Shown one piece after another: positions 1-19,429 of a stretch of DNA of 64,000 bases. The stretch's first letter is position 1. Every line of letters begins with the position of its first letter. Source of the stretch: Lutraria lutraria. Its lineage: Eukaryota > Mollusca > Bivalvia > Venerida > Mactridae. A model generated the notes under the pieces. The model was not told where the DNA came from, did not search any database, and saw only the letters and a program-made list of their open reading frames with translations. The DNA is taken from the NCBI GenBank assembly GCA_964023205.1, contig OZ026833.1, positions 39,587,137 to 39,651,136 on the forward strand, read 5' to 3'. The translations under genes and the position numbers were made by a program.

Positions 1-949
1 TCTTGCAACTCATTTGTTCAATTTTCTTTACATCTTTCTTCACACGATGTATTGTGTTGAACAATGAAAGGTGTTAATGATCAATCTTCATCTGCATGCA
101 AATTATATTCATGTATGTATTAAAGTTATTGTTCAAAGGACTGATCCAGTTTTAAAACATTTTAAACCCACTCCCGCTCCTAAGAAATCGTTGCAAAACA
201 CCAACGGTATCACTAACTGGATGTTACATCCTCTATATGTAAATTACGTGACAATTGAAATATAAACTGTACGTAAACAAAAATGACGGACAAGAAAATA
301 ATCCGATCAAATTACCTTGAGAATTGAACTCAATAACGAAGTATATCAACGAATTAACAAATCACTAAATGCACTTGTCGAACTGCTTTCATCAACGTCC
401 ATGTTTGTTTTGTCAACTTGATCATGTGACCAATCATGTGAAGCGATGACGTGTTTCGTGCTATATTTAACTTTCCGTTTTACATCAGATTCATTCTCCA
501 TAGTTTTAAAAATCAAAATTTCTACATTTGCGTTGCCCTTTTTACGATGGGACTTGTAATATTGTCAATTTCGAGTACTTAAACAAGTGCTCAAATTTAG
601 CCTTTTTTAGCATACTGGATCCTTAAATATTTCAAAATCCCCAAGTTACCGTCACAAAAGATAAAGAAAAAAGTAATCATTAGCCTTCTTGTGTATATAA
701 CTACATTAAGACGGCCGATTATAAACTTAAAGTTTTACTGATGGGGCACGGACATTTAACTTTAGTGGCCGACAAAATATCTTTAGAACATTCAATACAA
801 TAAAGTCATGTTCAGTTACTTTCAGGGTACATGAACGATCTACGTCGACCGGTTAGATTAATCAGTTTTCCAGGACGTATTCTAATCAGTACTAACTTAA
901 CTATCCGAATGGAGCCGGCGACATCTCCACAAAAGGAGTTTAATCGATA
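1..949. other. Sequence with no recognised gene
   Basis: AT-rich sequence upstream of the first FMO. Short open frames here have no recognisable domains or splice context. Nothing else is supported. Confidence 0.5.
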
Positions 950-1075
950 CCTGTGTCACAATTTCATAGAAGGGTATGACAAGCTCCGTCAGAGCTTCTA
1001 ACCCAGATATCCGAGTAACAAACAAGTCCAACGCACTAACCACTGGGTCATGGCCGCAGCGTTTAAAAACTGCAT
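950..1075 (-). repeat. Possible tRNA-derived SINE head
   Basis: On the minus strand an A-box-like TGACCCAGTGG is followed about 45 bases later by a weak B-box-like GGTTAGAAGCT. The spacing and order fit a decayed tRNA-derived SINE promoter. No intact cloverleaf is present. Confidence 0.35.
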
Positions 1076-1157
1076 TTTCTGCTAAGATACGTCTACCAAA
1101 CGGACTATTAATTGTTATAAGTCCATTTTTTAAGAAAGTACATCAGTGTAGGAAATC

Positions 1158-1441
1158 CACGTGACCTAGTGACGTCACAATGTTATCGTTGCAAGCGCTT
1201 TTTCTGTCAATTGAACTAGGAAAACTGTAGGCTCTCTACTTTTTTTGCTTTTCTTGTCCAAACCGTTTGACAGTGTTATGAAAATGAACGTTATTTTTAC
1301 ATGTAATTATGTAAGGAGTTGCAACAGTTATGTGGCTTTAGAAGAAAACGAAAAATAATGCACTTACGTGGTTTTTTACCTAGTTCGAATGACAGAAAAT
1401 GCGCTTGTAACGATAACATTGTGACGTCATTAGGTCACGTG
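1158..1441. mobile_element. TIR mini-element (MITE) in the FMO promoter region
   Basis: The first about 63 bases and the reverse complement of the last about 63 match with only a few differences. Both ends start with CACGTG. Each arm contains a full CRE palindrome TGACGTCA (1170-1177 and 1422-1429) and an E-box CACGTG at its tip (1158-1163, 1436-1441). There is no internal coding potential. It ends 60 bases before the FMO start codon at 1502, so it must lie in or overlap the promoter or 5'UTR. Confidence 0.8.
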
Positions 1442-1501
1442 AATTCCCCAGACTGTACATTCTCTCTTTTCTGTACAGCGAAGATTATTTAAAAAGGAAA
1501 A

Positions 1502-9248
<7,747 letters not shown>

Positions 9249-9249
9249 T

Positions 9250-10157
9250 TTTCAAGAACAGTTCAAGAACATTTCAGTATCCCCAGTAATCAGCATAGAG
9301 AATGCAGATATTATCTCTTATTTTACTTCACTAAATGTGACAGTTCGAGATTGTCTTTAAAAATATTTAAACAGCAGTATTCAGTTTCGGGTCTGCATAG
9401 TATTAATATGCAGTATTGTATTGTAAACAGAAGTAATACACAAAACCAAATTAAAATCGTGTACCAATTAACGTTTCCTTGCTGTTCTAAAGTTTTGAGA
9501 ACGCGTGTAATTAATAGGACTTGTTTGCTATAAATATATTAAAGTGAAATAATTAGGGCACTTTCTAATCCGAAGGCAGGCAAAGATGCGTCGGATTATA
9601 AGTTATTCTCGTGGTTTTTATTATTTCATTTAATAATGTTTTTGAAGTTTTGCAATTTATGCAATAGAGTAAAGTGTGATCAGAGCATCTTTTTCTTTTA
9701 GTTTGTCCATTTTATCTTCATCTTAGAAAAAAGTTTCTTAACAAATATCATTACACTTGGCTCAACCTTGAATTTAACTAGTAAATGCAAAATTAATTCA
9801 ACCTGCATCTTTCATTTAATATGCCAATAATTCAAGGGAGTCTTACGTCCAGCAAAAGTATTTTTTTCTCACATTGAAATCACATGTTTGATACGAACTT
9901 CTTGACTTTTGACTGGACTTCATGACTAACTTTACGAGTCGTATGTATAGTTATGGTTATCATCTTCATTCATATTGTATTGACTTAATATACTTTATTT
10001 GTACATCAACACCGATTACTACACAAGCCGTCGTGCTATAAGTAATGCTTCTATTTTATCTCTTTTCTTTTTGCCATGTATCAATAAGTATATATGCTTT
10101 GTCTAAGTATATTTTAGTATACTTTCTTTTTTCTATCCATATGTTGAATACTGTAGC
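9250..10157. other. Intergenic DNA downstream of the first FMO
   Basis: Includes the likely 3'UTR of the plus-strand FMO, to about 9545. The remainder is AT-rich sequence with no recognised feature. The stretch 10530-11410 and most of 11545-12400 are equally featureless. Confidence 0.5.
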
Positions 10158-10411
10158 CTGTCCGGTTAGCTCAGTGATCAGAGAGTTGGTCTACTGATCA
10201 AGAGTTTGTGAGTTCAAACCCCGGTTACATCCTAAATGTATGTTAAATTGTATTCCACCTCTGTATTATGTGGGGCAGCTTGGTTGTAGCTTGTGGATAG
10301 ATTGTGGTTAGAACTGAGTAAAGCATAAAAGGAGTCCAGGGAAGCTGGTTCGAATAACTGCCTGCCACGATATAACTGAAATTAAATTGAAAATGGCTTT
10401 AAATCCGATGA
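10158..10411 (+). mobile_element. tRNA-derived SINE
   Basis: The head has an A-box (TAGCTCAGTGATC) and a B-box (GAGTTCAAACCCC) with tRNA spacing, but the acceptor stem does not pair cleanly. The body ends with GATATAACTGAAATT and a TTTAAATCC-type motif, resembling the conserved 3' part of molluscan SINEs (recalled, not searched). It lies between the two convergent FMO genes. Confidence 0.65.
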
Positions 10412-10528
10412 AATAAATGATTATTGTAGTCATGTACCACCATTGTTGTACAATGTATATACTTTATCTGGCGATGAGCTGTACAGTTAAAAGCTAGTAA
10501 AGTATTCGATTTTGACTTGACTACTAGT
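10412..10528 (+). mobile_element. Possible 3' end fragment of a LINE
   Basis: The segment ends in GATTTTGACTTGA, the same 13 bases that end the LINE fragment finishing near 33910. TTGTTGTACAATGT resembles TTTGTACACCATGT just inside that LINE's end. Likely a 5'-truncated LINE end next to the SINE, or a SINE tail borrowed from that LINE. Confidence 0.4.
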
Positions 10529-11410
10529 ATAAAGGAATGACATTGATAATGATAGTTTATTGTTTTTATTCAAATTATTTATTCTAATATGCTGTTTCTC
10601 AAATCATATACATGTAGTTATCATCCATGCCCATGCTATCTTAATCTAAAGAAATCAATAAAAAATATATATTTAATTTTGTATTCGTTTTGGTTTGGTT
10701 ATCGATTACTTTTCAGCATCCTTAAGTCCATTGTTTCGCCATTGTTATTAAATCATTTAACAGATACAAAGGTCCAACAAAAAGTTACTAATAGGACTTC
10801 GTATTTTGGAAGCACTTACATTTTAAAACGCTATAGTACACATCAATACTGCTTCCACTACCAAATGATGCCCGCAAAAATCAAGGTATTTAATTTGGAT
10901 GTGTTGAGTCATAATTATATACTGACCAATGTGAATGATACATTTTAACAAAGATGAAAAATTAAGTAAATATTAGCTATGTAAAATGCTTCACTAGGCT
11001 TTTCTGAGATTTTCTGATTTATGTGAGTTTAATTCAAACCAGTGACAAAGGTCATCCTTAGGAAAGACAAAGTATGGTCTTTATCTACAGATGGTCTTTA
11101 TTCGGAGGTGGCATTAAACACAGGTCAATGTTCATGCGCACATAAAGTTCTAAGCGTTTGAAGCTGTCATAGTTGAAGACAAAGATGGTAACCGTTTTGG
11201 TAGGACTCAAATATCCGTCTAAAAGGGAAATATTACTGATTGTAAAGGCTTTGGCGTGTCCGATTGTCTGGAATATCATAATGCGAATAATTCTGAAACA
11301 GCCTTTAAATGTGAGAAAAATGTACTGTGTGGATACATCATTTGTTCGTTGACGAGCAAGACAAAGTGCATCTAAAATATGTTAGGGAATTTTATAATGC
11401 ATATACTAGT

Positions 11411-11540
11411 ATAGTCAAACCTGCGTTTACAGCCACCTCCAAGTAAAAGCCATCGTGTAGATAAATGTCATTCAAACTGTCATCTATAATTTAAAACAAA
11501 CTGGCCGCCAATAAAGCCACCTGTCGAATAAGGCAATACA
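11411..11540. mobile_element. Half of a CAGTCAAACCTG-type TIR element
   Basis: The segment AGTCAAACCTG...CAGCCACCTCC...GCCACCTGTCGAATAAGG matches the one at 57287-57455 in order and wording. The opposite TIR was not found. A dispersed, decayed repeat in the FMO intergenic DNA. Confidence 0.6.
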
Positions 11541-12478
11541 AGCGGGCTGACAGCATCTAAAGAAAAAATGAATCTCCTACATGTTTTACTAAGAGGAAAA
11601 TCAACACAAGGAAGAGACAATGACCTATTTTCTAGGGATGAGAACGAATAAAAAATGATAGTCAAATTTTCGATTGTGATATTAGAACGTATTCGAACGA
11701 TCGTTTTTTGGTTCATTCTTGAATCTGCTGGAATCTGTTGCATTCGAAAAAGTAGTATTGTTCGTAGTCTTCACTCCGTGTGTTTTCATGTTTGTTTACA
11801 TTCTCTTCACGCCTATTATCTTTTTTACCTTGCTAAACTCCTTGATACTAGCAGATGCATATCAATTTAATCATTTTAAATGATTTTGTTGTTCTTTTTG
11901 AAACGCTTTTAGACCAAATAAGATATGTGACCTTCATTGTAGATCATTGATATCTGTCACTTCAGACTGCTTGAAGCTGCGTAATTTCCATTTGTTTACT
12001 ATCAACTACGTTTACATGAACGTATTTTTAAACCCGAAAATTTATTCCTAATTCATAGTATTACCAGCTAATAACGCAAACTATTGTAACAAATTCGACA
12101 ATATGCATAACATTTCTGGTCCATAAATGGACCAACTGCGATGTAAATGAACAAAGTCGTTAAATGAAATATGTTTGTGTACTTTATTTAAAGTATCTGA
12201 TGCATTGTATTCACACCATTGTTGACAACAAGCTAACGCCGGCAGGCCTTTTCATTAATACATATTGTCTTAAGCAACAAAACAAGTTGGTATTTGATTA
12301 CATACAAGATAATGTGATTGCGAATAAAGAACACTGGTTAGTTATATACTGATACAACATGTACAATGATATGTGAATCGTATAGTAAAGTCCCATTTCC
12401 AATATATTTAATATAAATGTATCTGGTATAACATTGTTAAACTATTTTGTGTCGAGCACTATCCAATTCGCAAAGAAA

Positions 12479-15400
12479 TTATTTGCAATTGACATACGCT
12501 TCAACTGAATCATCTACGGCATTCCACCATTTACACTTGGATTCTGGTGACATTGAACCTGTAAAGATCGAAGCAAAACAACGATCTCTAAAGGTAAGAA
12601 TATTCTCATCTTTGTGATGCTCCCATTCATGAAATAATACAGCTGCTTTAGCAGTCTCAACGGAGTAATCAGTATCTTTACATAAGTCTTCCACGTACAC
12701 CGTTTGGTATTCAATATCATCATGACAGTCTTTCAGAATGTTCTTCTTTGCCATCATTTCTTTAATGCTTTCCTTCATCTCTGTCAATGTTTTTGGTTGG
12801 TCCTGCAATTTTCCAAGAATGTATCTGAAGGGAAGAAAGCTAAATAATTAGAATGACGACTATATGGAGTATATGGATGTATTGTATTAGTGTGAAATGC
12901 CAATATTGATAGAGGTTGTACTATGTGAAAGGACTGGGGATATAAAAATCGCTTAGTAAATGTAAATTAATTCTGTAACAAAGAAACTTTTCTTAAGCTC
13001 AATATTTAAGTTTCAATAATGTTCTGTTAAATACGTCAATAGTTTAGAGCTCTTCCATCTAGTCATTAAATCTATGTTATTCTCTTATTATCTATTATTA
13101 AAATCATTTTATACAAGTAAATCAAGAATGTCAGATTTGCATTCGGGACTAAACATTTGTGTATCATGGCTGTATCGATTATTTTAATTTGTGCTTAGTA
13201 TTCTTTGCTTGATGAGTAGTATAATTGTGGTAAACAAATTCTTAAAATACTGTCTGGACATAAAAGTAATAATGTTTTCGAAGTATTAATGCAACATATT
13301 TTGATTCAGTTTACTATGTTTTTCAATGTTTACATCCTGCAATATTTTTTTTAAAAATCAGTATTATATACTGAAATTTCCTGTAATTTGTAATTTGTGA
13401 TAATACATGTATTTAAATAGAACGACGGCTTCGTCAATCGTAACAACCTGGGCATTTCCGTAACTGAGAAATACGCCTCGTACATAAATGTAAGGTTACA
13501 AATTTTAGTTATTTGGTATCCGGTAACTACTTTTTACAATACTAGGTACTTGTTTTGTAGAATTTCAGACTTTCAAACTTGTTTATCGTTCGCGATTGAT
13601 CAAAATGGGCATCATATTCCCATGGAAAGAGAAACAGGTAGTTGCCATCGTCTGACTCCCAGGGACAGCCATGGTTGAAAGTAGACCGTGAACTCACACA
13701 TAATGGTTGCCTGCCTACTATTTCTGAGGCACATTCTTTAGACAAACGCCGAGGAGTTCGAATTGTATCTTCATAATAATGTAACTCAATACTATATTTC
13801 AAGGACCACTGTGGAAACAAGGGCTTATTTTAACTAGTTTTGTGTTATCCTTCGATAATCTTATATAATGTTTGACGTTGCTTTCATAAATACATATATT
13901 TTGTTATCTTGTTATATGTATACTATTAATTGATATATGCCATGTTAAGACATTGTATTTCTAAATAAATCCATCTATATGTCTATCTTAAGGTTTCCTT
14001 GTCCAATGCTTATGATTAAAGATTAAAATAATTTATGATGAATATAATGTCAAATAAACTCTGTCAATATGATAAACAAAATGTATTGTCGTATTTTGCA
14101 CGTATTTACAGTGATAACCAGCTGGTTACAGTTTATGAAGCGTACACACTATTTAATTTTATTGACCATTTTTTGCTAGCCAGTTTATAAAGGTAAATAG
14201 CTGTATGAATCATACTTAGATAGTTTATTTTTACTTCAAACAATGAGTTTATTATTCTAGCAGCTGCTTAACTCTTTCTAATACATTAAATGATGGTCAG
14301 TACCAATGCCCGTTACACCAAAGACATTTTTTTAAGCTTTACCACAGACGATATCAACATAATAAGCTTATTTTGACACTTTCTGTGTAAATGCAATAAT
14401 ACCCACAAACATGTACTAATCTAAACAAAACATGTTAGCCTAACATTTCTTAAACTATAAGCCATCTGACATAACAAACTGTGTCATCCCGAATTCTAAG
14501 TAAAAAGGTACGGATAGGGGATATATGCGTTTTTCCCCCAATAACTATTTATTCAAAATCTGCATTATAAAAGCATGATTTGTAAATATGATTAAATAAA
14601 ACATGACAACCCATTACTGAGACAGCTTCTTTTCTTAAATTTTAGACTATTTCGAGTGCATTATATCTAAGTCGAAATATTTGATAACCTAGTTATGCAT
14701 ATGAAACAGTATCCCAGATTGAAAACAATTTTTAAAAAAAAAACGAATCACAGTTAGCGTTCCAGATAACGAGGTGTTATATCAACAGTGCATGACTGTT
14801 AATCAACAGTTTAAAAGTTCGAACATGCAATTCTTTTGCTTCTAGTACTTGAAACTTCGAAAATTGCAAATTCTTTTGTATCTATTACTTCTGAAGTTAA
14901 GGTACTAGTATGATGGTATCAACGACACTGGTGTCAAACATCCGACTCATAGAACTGTTTAGAATGTTGATTTTACAGACAAGCGAACTTTTATTATGTT
15001 ATATAATGTATCAATTGAAGTCCCGTAAGCATATAAATTTATCGGTCGTAATTATTTCTGTTTATTCTATAACAGAGGAATCAATCACAAAAATCACAGC
15101 TAGATGAGTGTTTTAAGAAGAAAAAGGGCTCGTTTCGTCGGTAATGTATTATTTTGGGATAATATCAGCCATTGCTTGTTTTTTGGCATATTTTTATAGC
15201 AAAATGCTCATGAATGGGGCTTTAAAACACAAGTACTGAAGACTGTTGTATTTGTTTTAATGCTTACTGCTATCAGTTGTATGGTACTTAAAACAGTAAA
15301 AAACTTACTTGCAAACCCAGAGGGCCTGAACATCAAACATGGTAAATGAGAAGTATTGATCTTGCATTCCAACGTAGAACACCTTATTCTTGCCACCATT

Positions 15401-17379
15401 TATCCACAAACATCCTTTGTACAAGCCATCGGGATACAAGGACACGCTACATTTCAACCTGAGTCGATCTTCAAGGAACGGGTACGTATAAAGATATCCG
15501 GTACACATTATGACGACGTCTATTTGAGCCGAAGTGCCATCCTTGAAGTAAGCTTGATCTGAGTCGAATCGTTGCACCAATGGTCGCTCTTCTATTCCCT
15601 TTGGCCATTTAAATCCCATTGGTTTCGTTCTCCATGTGCAAATAACATGTTCGGCGCCATTCTTCAAGCACAGCATAGCAATATCTTCCGCCGAGTAGTG
15701 AGACCCGATCAGAAGCATACGATGACCCTTAAAATCCCTGGCGTCACGTAAATTGTGTGAGTGCATCACTCGTCCGTCAAAGGTCTCAATGCCCGGAAAC
15801 GATGGAACATTTGGTGCATTGAATATACCCACGGCGACCACGACATGAGTGAAGGTTTCAGATACTGATGTGTTTTCAGCAAGATTAGTGGAGACAACTG
15901 TGAAGTTATCCTCTGTATCATTGTATTGAACGTATCGTACAACCGTGTTGAACTTTATAAACTGTTTCAGGTTCTTCTTGCTACTCGTCCATCGTCCTGA
16001 AATGAAATGAACGTAAACAAACGGAAACTTGTTAAAATGAACCTATGAAATAAAGTAAATCTGGACAACGTTTAACTACATGTATTAGAAAAATGAAAGG
16101 ATGACTATGACTATTAGTGTTAGATTTGTAAGTAGCAAAAATCAAACAATCAAGATCATGACTTGAATGCACTCTATTTGACATACAATTTGCTATCGGT
16201 TTGAATAACTGTAACAGAATTTAACTGAATAGTATGAGCTTACTGACACAGTATAATGTTGAGAAACATAAATGATGATAATTGATCTAACCTTCTAGAT
16301 AGGCTCTCATTGCGGGCCTAGGGGGATAAGATGGAACAGGCTTTCCGAAATGATCTTCAAATGTATAGTTTGGGAATTCCAAACATTCTTTAGGGCTATT
16401 GGACCACAACTTTTTATACATTCCACCATGACACACTTCCCCATACTCGTCTGTGCCTGAAATTTGAATTGTGAAAACAATCAACATGTATAGTCTCGTG
16501 TCGTGTTAGTAGGGTTGTTAAATGCGCATGCGCGAAATATGACGGAACAGTTGATGTTTTTCTACTTTAGAGCTAGTTTAATGGTTTTCTGTGGAAGTTG
16601 TATTTGAATTTTATCAACAATTCGTTAAATAACATTTCGAAAGATTGCACTTTAATGTTTGATTAATCTGATCCACCAATATATTGTCCTTTTTCGTCAA
16701 TCATGAATAAGATGCGATCTCGTGAATACAAAATTTGGACTTTTATTTTTCACACACACCACGTATGTTCAGTATTGCGTTGAACTATAAAACAAATTTA
16801 ATTGAATTTTTTTTCCGATTATTATCTTGCATGCATTAATATACATAATACATTGAACACAAGTAATGAAGTTGTGAATTTAAAATAATTGAATCACAAT
16901 TCAAATTAGAGTATCAGTTTAAATTCGTTTAAATGCAAAACACACGGGGTTGTTCGACTGGCCTCGTAGAACTAGTGTTGTGTTTTGTGCTTCACGAGCG
17001 TTCCCTTAGCAACGGCTTACTAATCCTTATCTTATTCATCTTTTGTTTAACTTTTTAAATGACATTAAAATGTTATTTGTCCGATACGATACGCAAAAAC
17101 GATGGATTCATACAAAGGTCATCACCTCATAATTATGATAAAAGATAATACACTGAAACAGATCTGTTGACATAGCAACTTATATTTACATTTTTTTTGG
17201 TATTTAAATTTACTACCTGTGCGCCATGTCAAATTCCACATTCCGCACCAGACGGATTGTTTTTCAAAACAGACAAGTTCCACGTCATTTTCAGTATCCT
17301 CATTAGCGAAATGATAGAGCATTGACATCCCTGAAGGCCCCGCGCCAATTACACAAACTCTTTTCCTCGTCTCAGACAT
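12479..17379 (-). CDS. Flavin-containing monooxygenase, second copy, 4 exons
   Basis: Read on the minus strand, exons 17379-17217, 16456-16292, 15996-15309 and 12824-12479 join in phases 1, 1, 2 into 453 codons. Exons 2, 3 and 4 have exactly the lengths of the neighbouring plus-strand FMO (165, 688 and 346 bases), so the two are paralogues facing tail to tail. GAGPSG (FAD), FDGRVMHSHNL (FMO signature), GSHYSAED (NADPH) and the CTGY motif are all present. One visible difference is WCGMW in exon 1, where the first copy has WGGLW. The signature ends in Leu instead of the usual Phe or Tyr. ATTAAA on the minus strand at about 12407-12412 is a close candidate poly(A) signal. Function as for the family: NADPH-dependent oxygenation of nitrogen or sulfur compounds. 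Substrate unknown. Confidence 0.87.
13542..13808 (-). CDS. Possible orphan exon, weakly IL-17-like
   Basis: A minus-strand reading frame of 88 codons begins right after a good 3' splice site (TTTCCACAG) and ends in TAG. It is Cys/Trp-rich: W at the start, then YYEDTIRTPRRLSKEC, then a C-containing stretch with DDGNYLF and PWE. The R-x-P...C and C...DGNY...WE order recalls the C-terminal half of molluscan IL-17, but the closing CxC is missing. It sits inside the last intron of the minus-strand FMO, on the same strand. Its phase does not fit that gene's exon 3. It may be a cytokine remnant or a chance frame. Confidence 0.22.
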   Translation of the reverse strand, partial: WSLKYSIELHYYEDTIRTPRRLSKECASEIVGRQPLCVSSRSTFNHGCPWESDDGNYLFLFPWEYDAHFDQSRTINKFESLKFYKTST

Positions 17380-18600
17380 ACTTGTTAGTTGTTCGAGTGT
17401 TTAGATCTAAAGAAATAAGGAAAAACTCCACCTTAGTTAATCAACATTCCGATCATCTCGACCGACTACGCCTTTTCTTAAATCTGGTTCCCGTTTCATG
17501 TTGCAGTGCACCAAAGCAATCTAAACTGGTTACCGTTCCATGTTGCTGTGCACCAAAGCAATCTAAACTGGTTCCCGTTGCATATTGGAGTGCACCAAAG
17601 CAACCTAAACTGGTTCCCGTTTCATGTTGCTGTGCACCAAAGCAATCTTGACTTGTAACCCGGCTAACCCGGACTTCGAATCCCGGTCGCGGCAGGTCAT
17701 ACCTTTACATAGAAAATTTGACAAAATGTCGATTTTCCACCATATGTGTAGAGATTGTCTACTCCACAAACAAATAAACTAACAAACTTAAGCTATAAGT
17801 AACTTAAAATTAGCTGAACAAAAATACGGAAAACTACAGTAACAAAACTAATAACTATTTACTGCAGTGTACTATATACTAAGTTTTGCGTCAATCATCA
17901 GTTACAATTATGAAGTTTAATAAATACGAGTTTATAAATATAATAGATCTTAAACTCAATCAAAACTCAATTACAACATGCATGTACAAATATAAACATA
18001 CTATCATTACTTACAAAATAAATTTCCACTTTTCTTACGATATAATATATATTACAACTGTACTACAATTGAAGTCCAGTCTCTTCGGCTGCGTATATGA
18101 TAACACGCGCCACTGAAGGTCAAAAATAAGATAAAAGGTACACTGGACTTGTTTAAATACCAAGGTCATGGACTTATTTCCATGTAAAATTAATGGCGAA
18201 TGCCTTAATACGTTAAAGCAATGTCTTATACAGTGGCAACAGTGAAATCTAAGCCACGACCCTGTCTCAAACGCTCTTGACTTCGATTACAAGCCTATGT
18301 ATCCCTAAAATTAAGGATTTGGGGGGGGGGGGTCGTTTGCAAGCATTCTATTGAATAGCCGTGTTTCCGATTACTTGACCAAAACCATTGATCGGATCGG
18401 TCGCATAACTTTTTTTTCTATTTCGTTTCCTAAATACATGTATAACTTTGAACTTCGTACTTTGGAGGCACGTCCCCAAATATTTCGTTTAACTTCGGGA
18501 TCGGTTTCAAAAATAGGATCGACCGGGTAACCGAAGATACGACTTTTGTTTGACATAAGGCAACATTCCGTGAGCTAGTTGGATGGCTATCTCACGTGTT
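15841..18600. repeat. Segmental tandem duplication, copy 1
   Basis: This stretch matches 19429-21960 in the same order and orientation. Shared parts are part of FMO exon 3, exons 2 and 1, the intervening introns, the 42-bp repeats, and far-upstream words such as AAGGTACACTGGA and TTGAATAGCCGTGTTTCCGA. Small deletions separate the two, for example in intron 1. A run of ten or more G occurs near 18320 in this copy only. Confidence 0.82.
17484..17651. repeat. 42-bp tandem repeat, 4 copies
   Basis: Four 42-base units start at 17484, 17526, 17568 and 17610, each with CTGGTT.CCGTT and GTGCACCAAAGCAA. They lie about 100 bases upstream of the minus-strand FMO start. The same unit is present three times upstream of the partial copy. 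The unit length is a multiple of three, which creates a repetitive plus-strand frame without coding meaning. A tRNA B-box-like ACTTCGAATCCC follows at about 17670. Confidence 0.9.
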
Positions 18601-18690
18601 GTGAAATTTGTCTGATTCCATTGGGATTCGAATTCTCAGTGGTGTGAGACTACACACCGTATAGCCCGAAGAGCCGAACACAGTTGCTCA
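18600..18690 (-). repeat. tRNA-like B-box fragment
   Basis: On the minus strand, GAATTCGAATCCC matches the tRNA B-box well, preceded by a GGGCTATACGG-type segment. Probably a decayed tRNA-derived SINE head. Confidence 0.4.
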
Positions 18691-19429
18691 GGCGAACACA
18701 GTTGCTGATAAAGTTTAAAAGTTTCGAACGGAAAATAAGTATCGGCTTAATTTATAGTTATCTTGAAGGATCCGAACAAAACCAATTATGTACATGTATT
18801 CGCTATTGAAAAAGGAATAAATTCTCGAAATTGTGAGGAAAACCGTGCATTTTTCAGCGAGAAATCACTAGAAATGTCAGCTAATTTTTAAAAGAAAACA
18901 CGTGATCTGATGAATCCAGATCCATAAATGCATTTTTACACAAAAGTGAACATTTTTAAAGATTCCATAATTTACTCCAATCTATTTTCTCTCAATATGC
19001 GAAATACCAGCTTTCCATTCCCATTTTCCGCAGAGATATTGATGCATAAAGTCCTCGTATTTTTGAGAACGTAAAGCACAGTTTATTGTAAAAGTTGCGA
19101 ACCTCGAATACAGTTAGAACGTTAGATGTGATAACGCTTAACACAGTCGCCAAACATTTCTTACAGCATCCTTTTCTAATCGTTTAATGTTGTATGTATA
19201 TTTACTGATATTGATTTAGACCTAAAAGAAATACAATTAAGTTACATATAGCATTTAGAAATGGATTCTTTTTAAATATACGAATCAATTTAGGACTGAA
19301 TGCCAAGAATTGGTAAGTCTATACCATATTATGTGAAGATATATTTGGTAACCGGATTATATTCGCACTGAGAATATTTATATACGGTCGAATTACAGTC
19401 TTACAGGAGTGATGCAATTACTCACAAAC

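Noticed and set aside
10158..10231. A functional tRNA gene
   Set aside because: A- and B-boxes are present, but the acceptor stem does not pair and a SINE body follows.
17322..17651. 109-codon plus-strand frame with repeated SAPKQSKLVPV
   Set aside because: Produced by the 42-bp tandem repeat (a multiple of three) and antisense to FMO exon 1.
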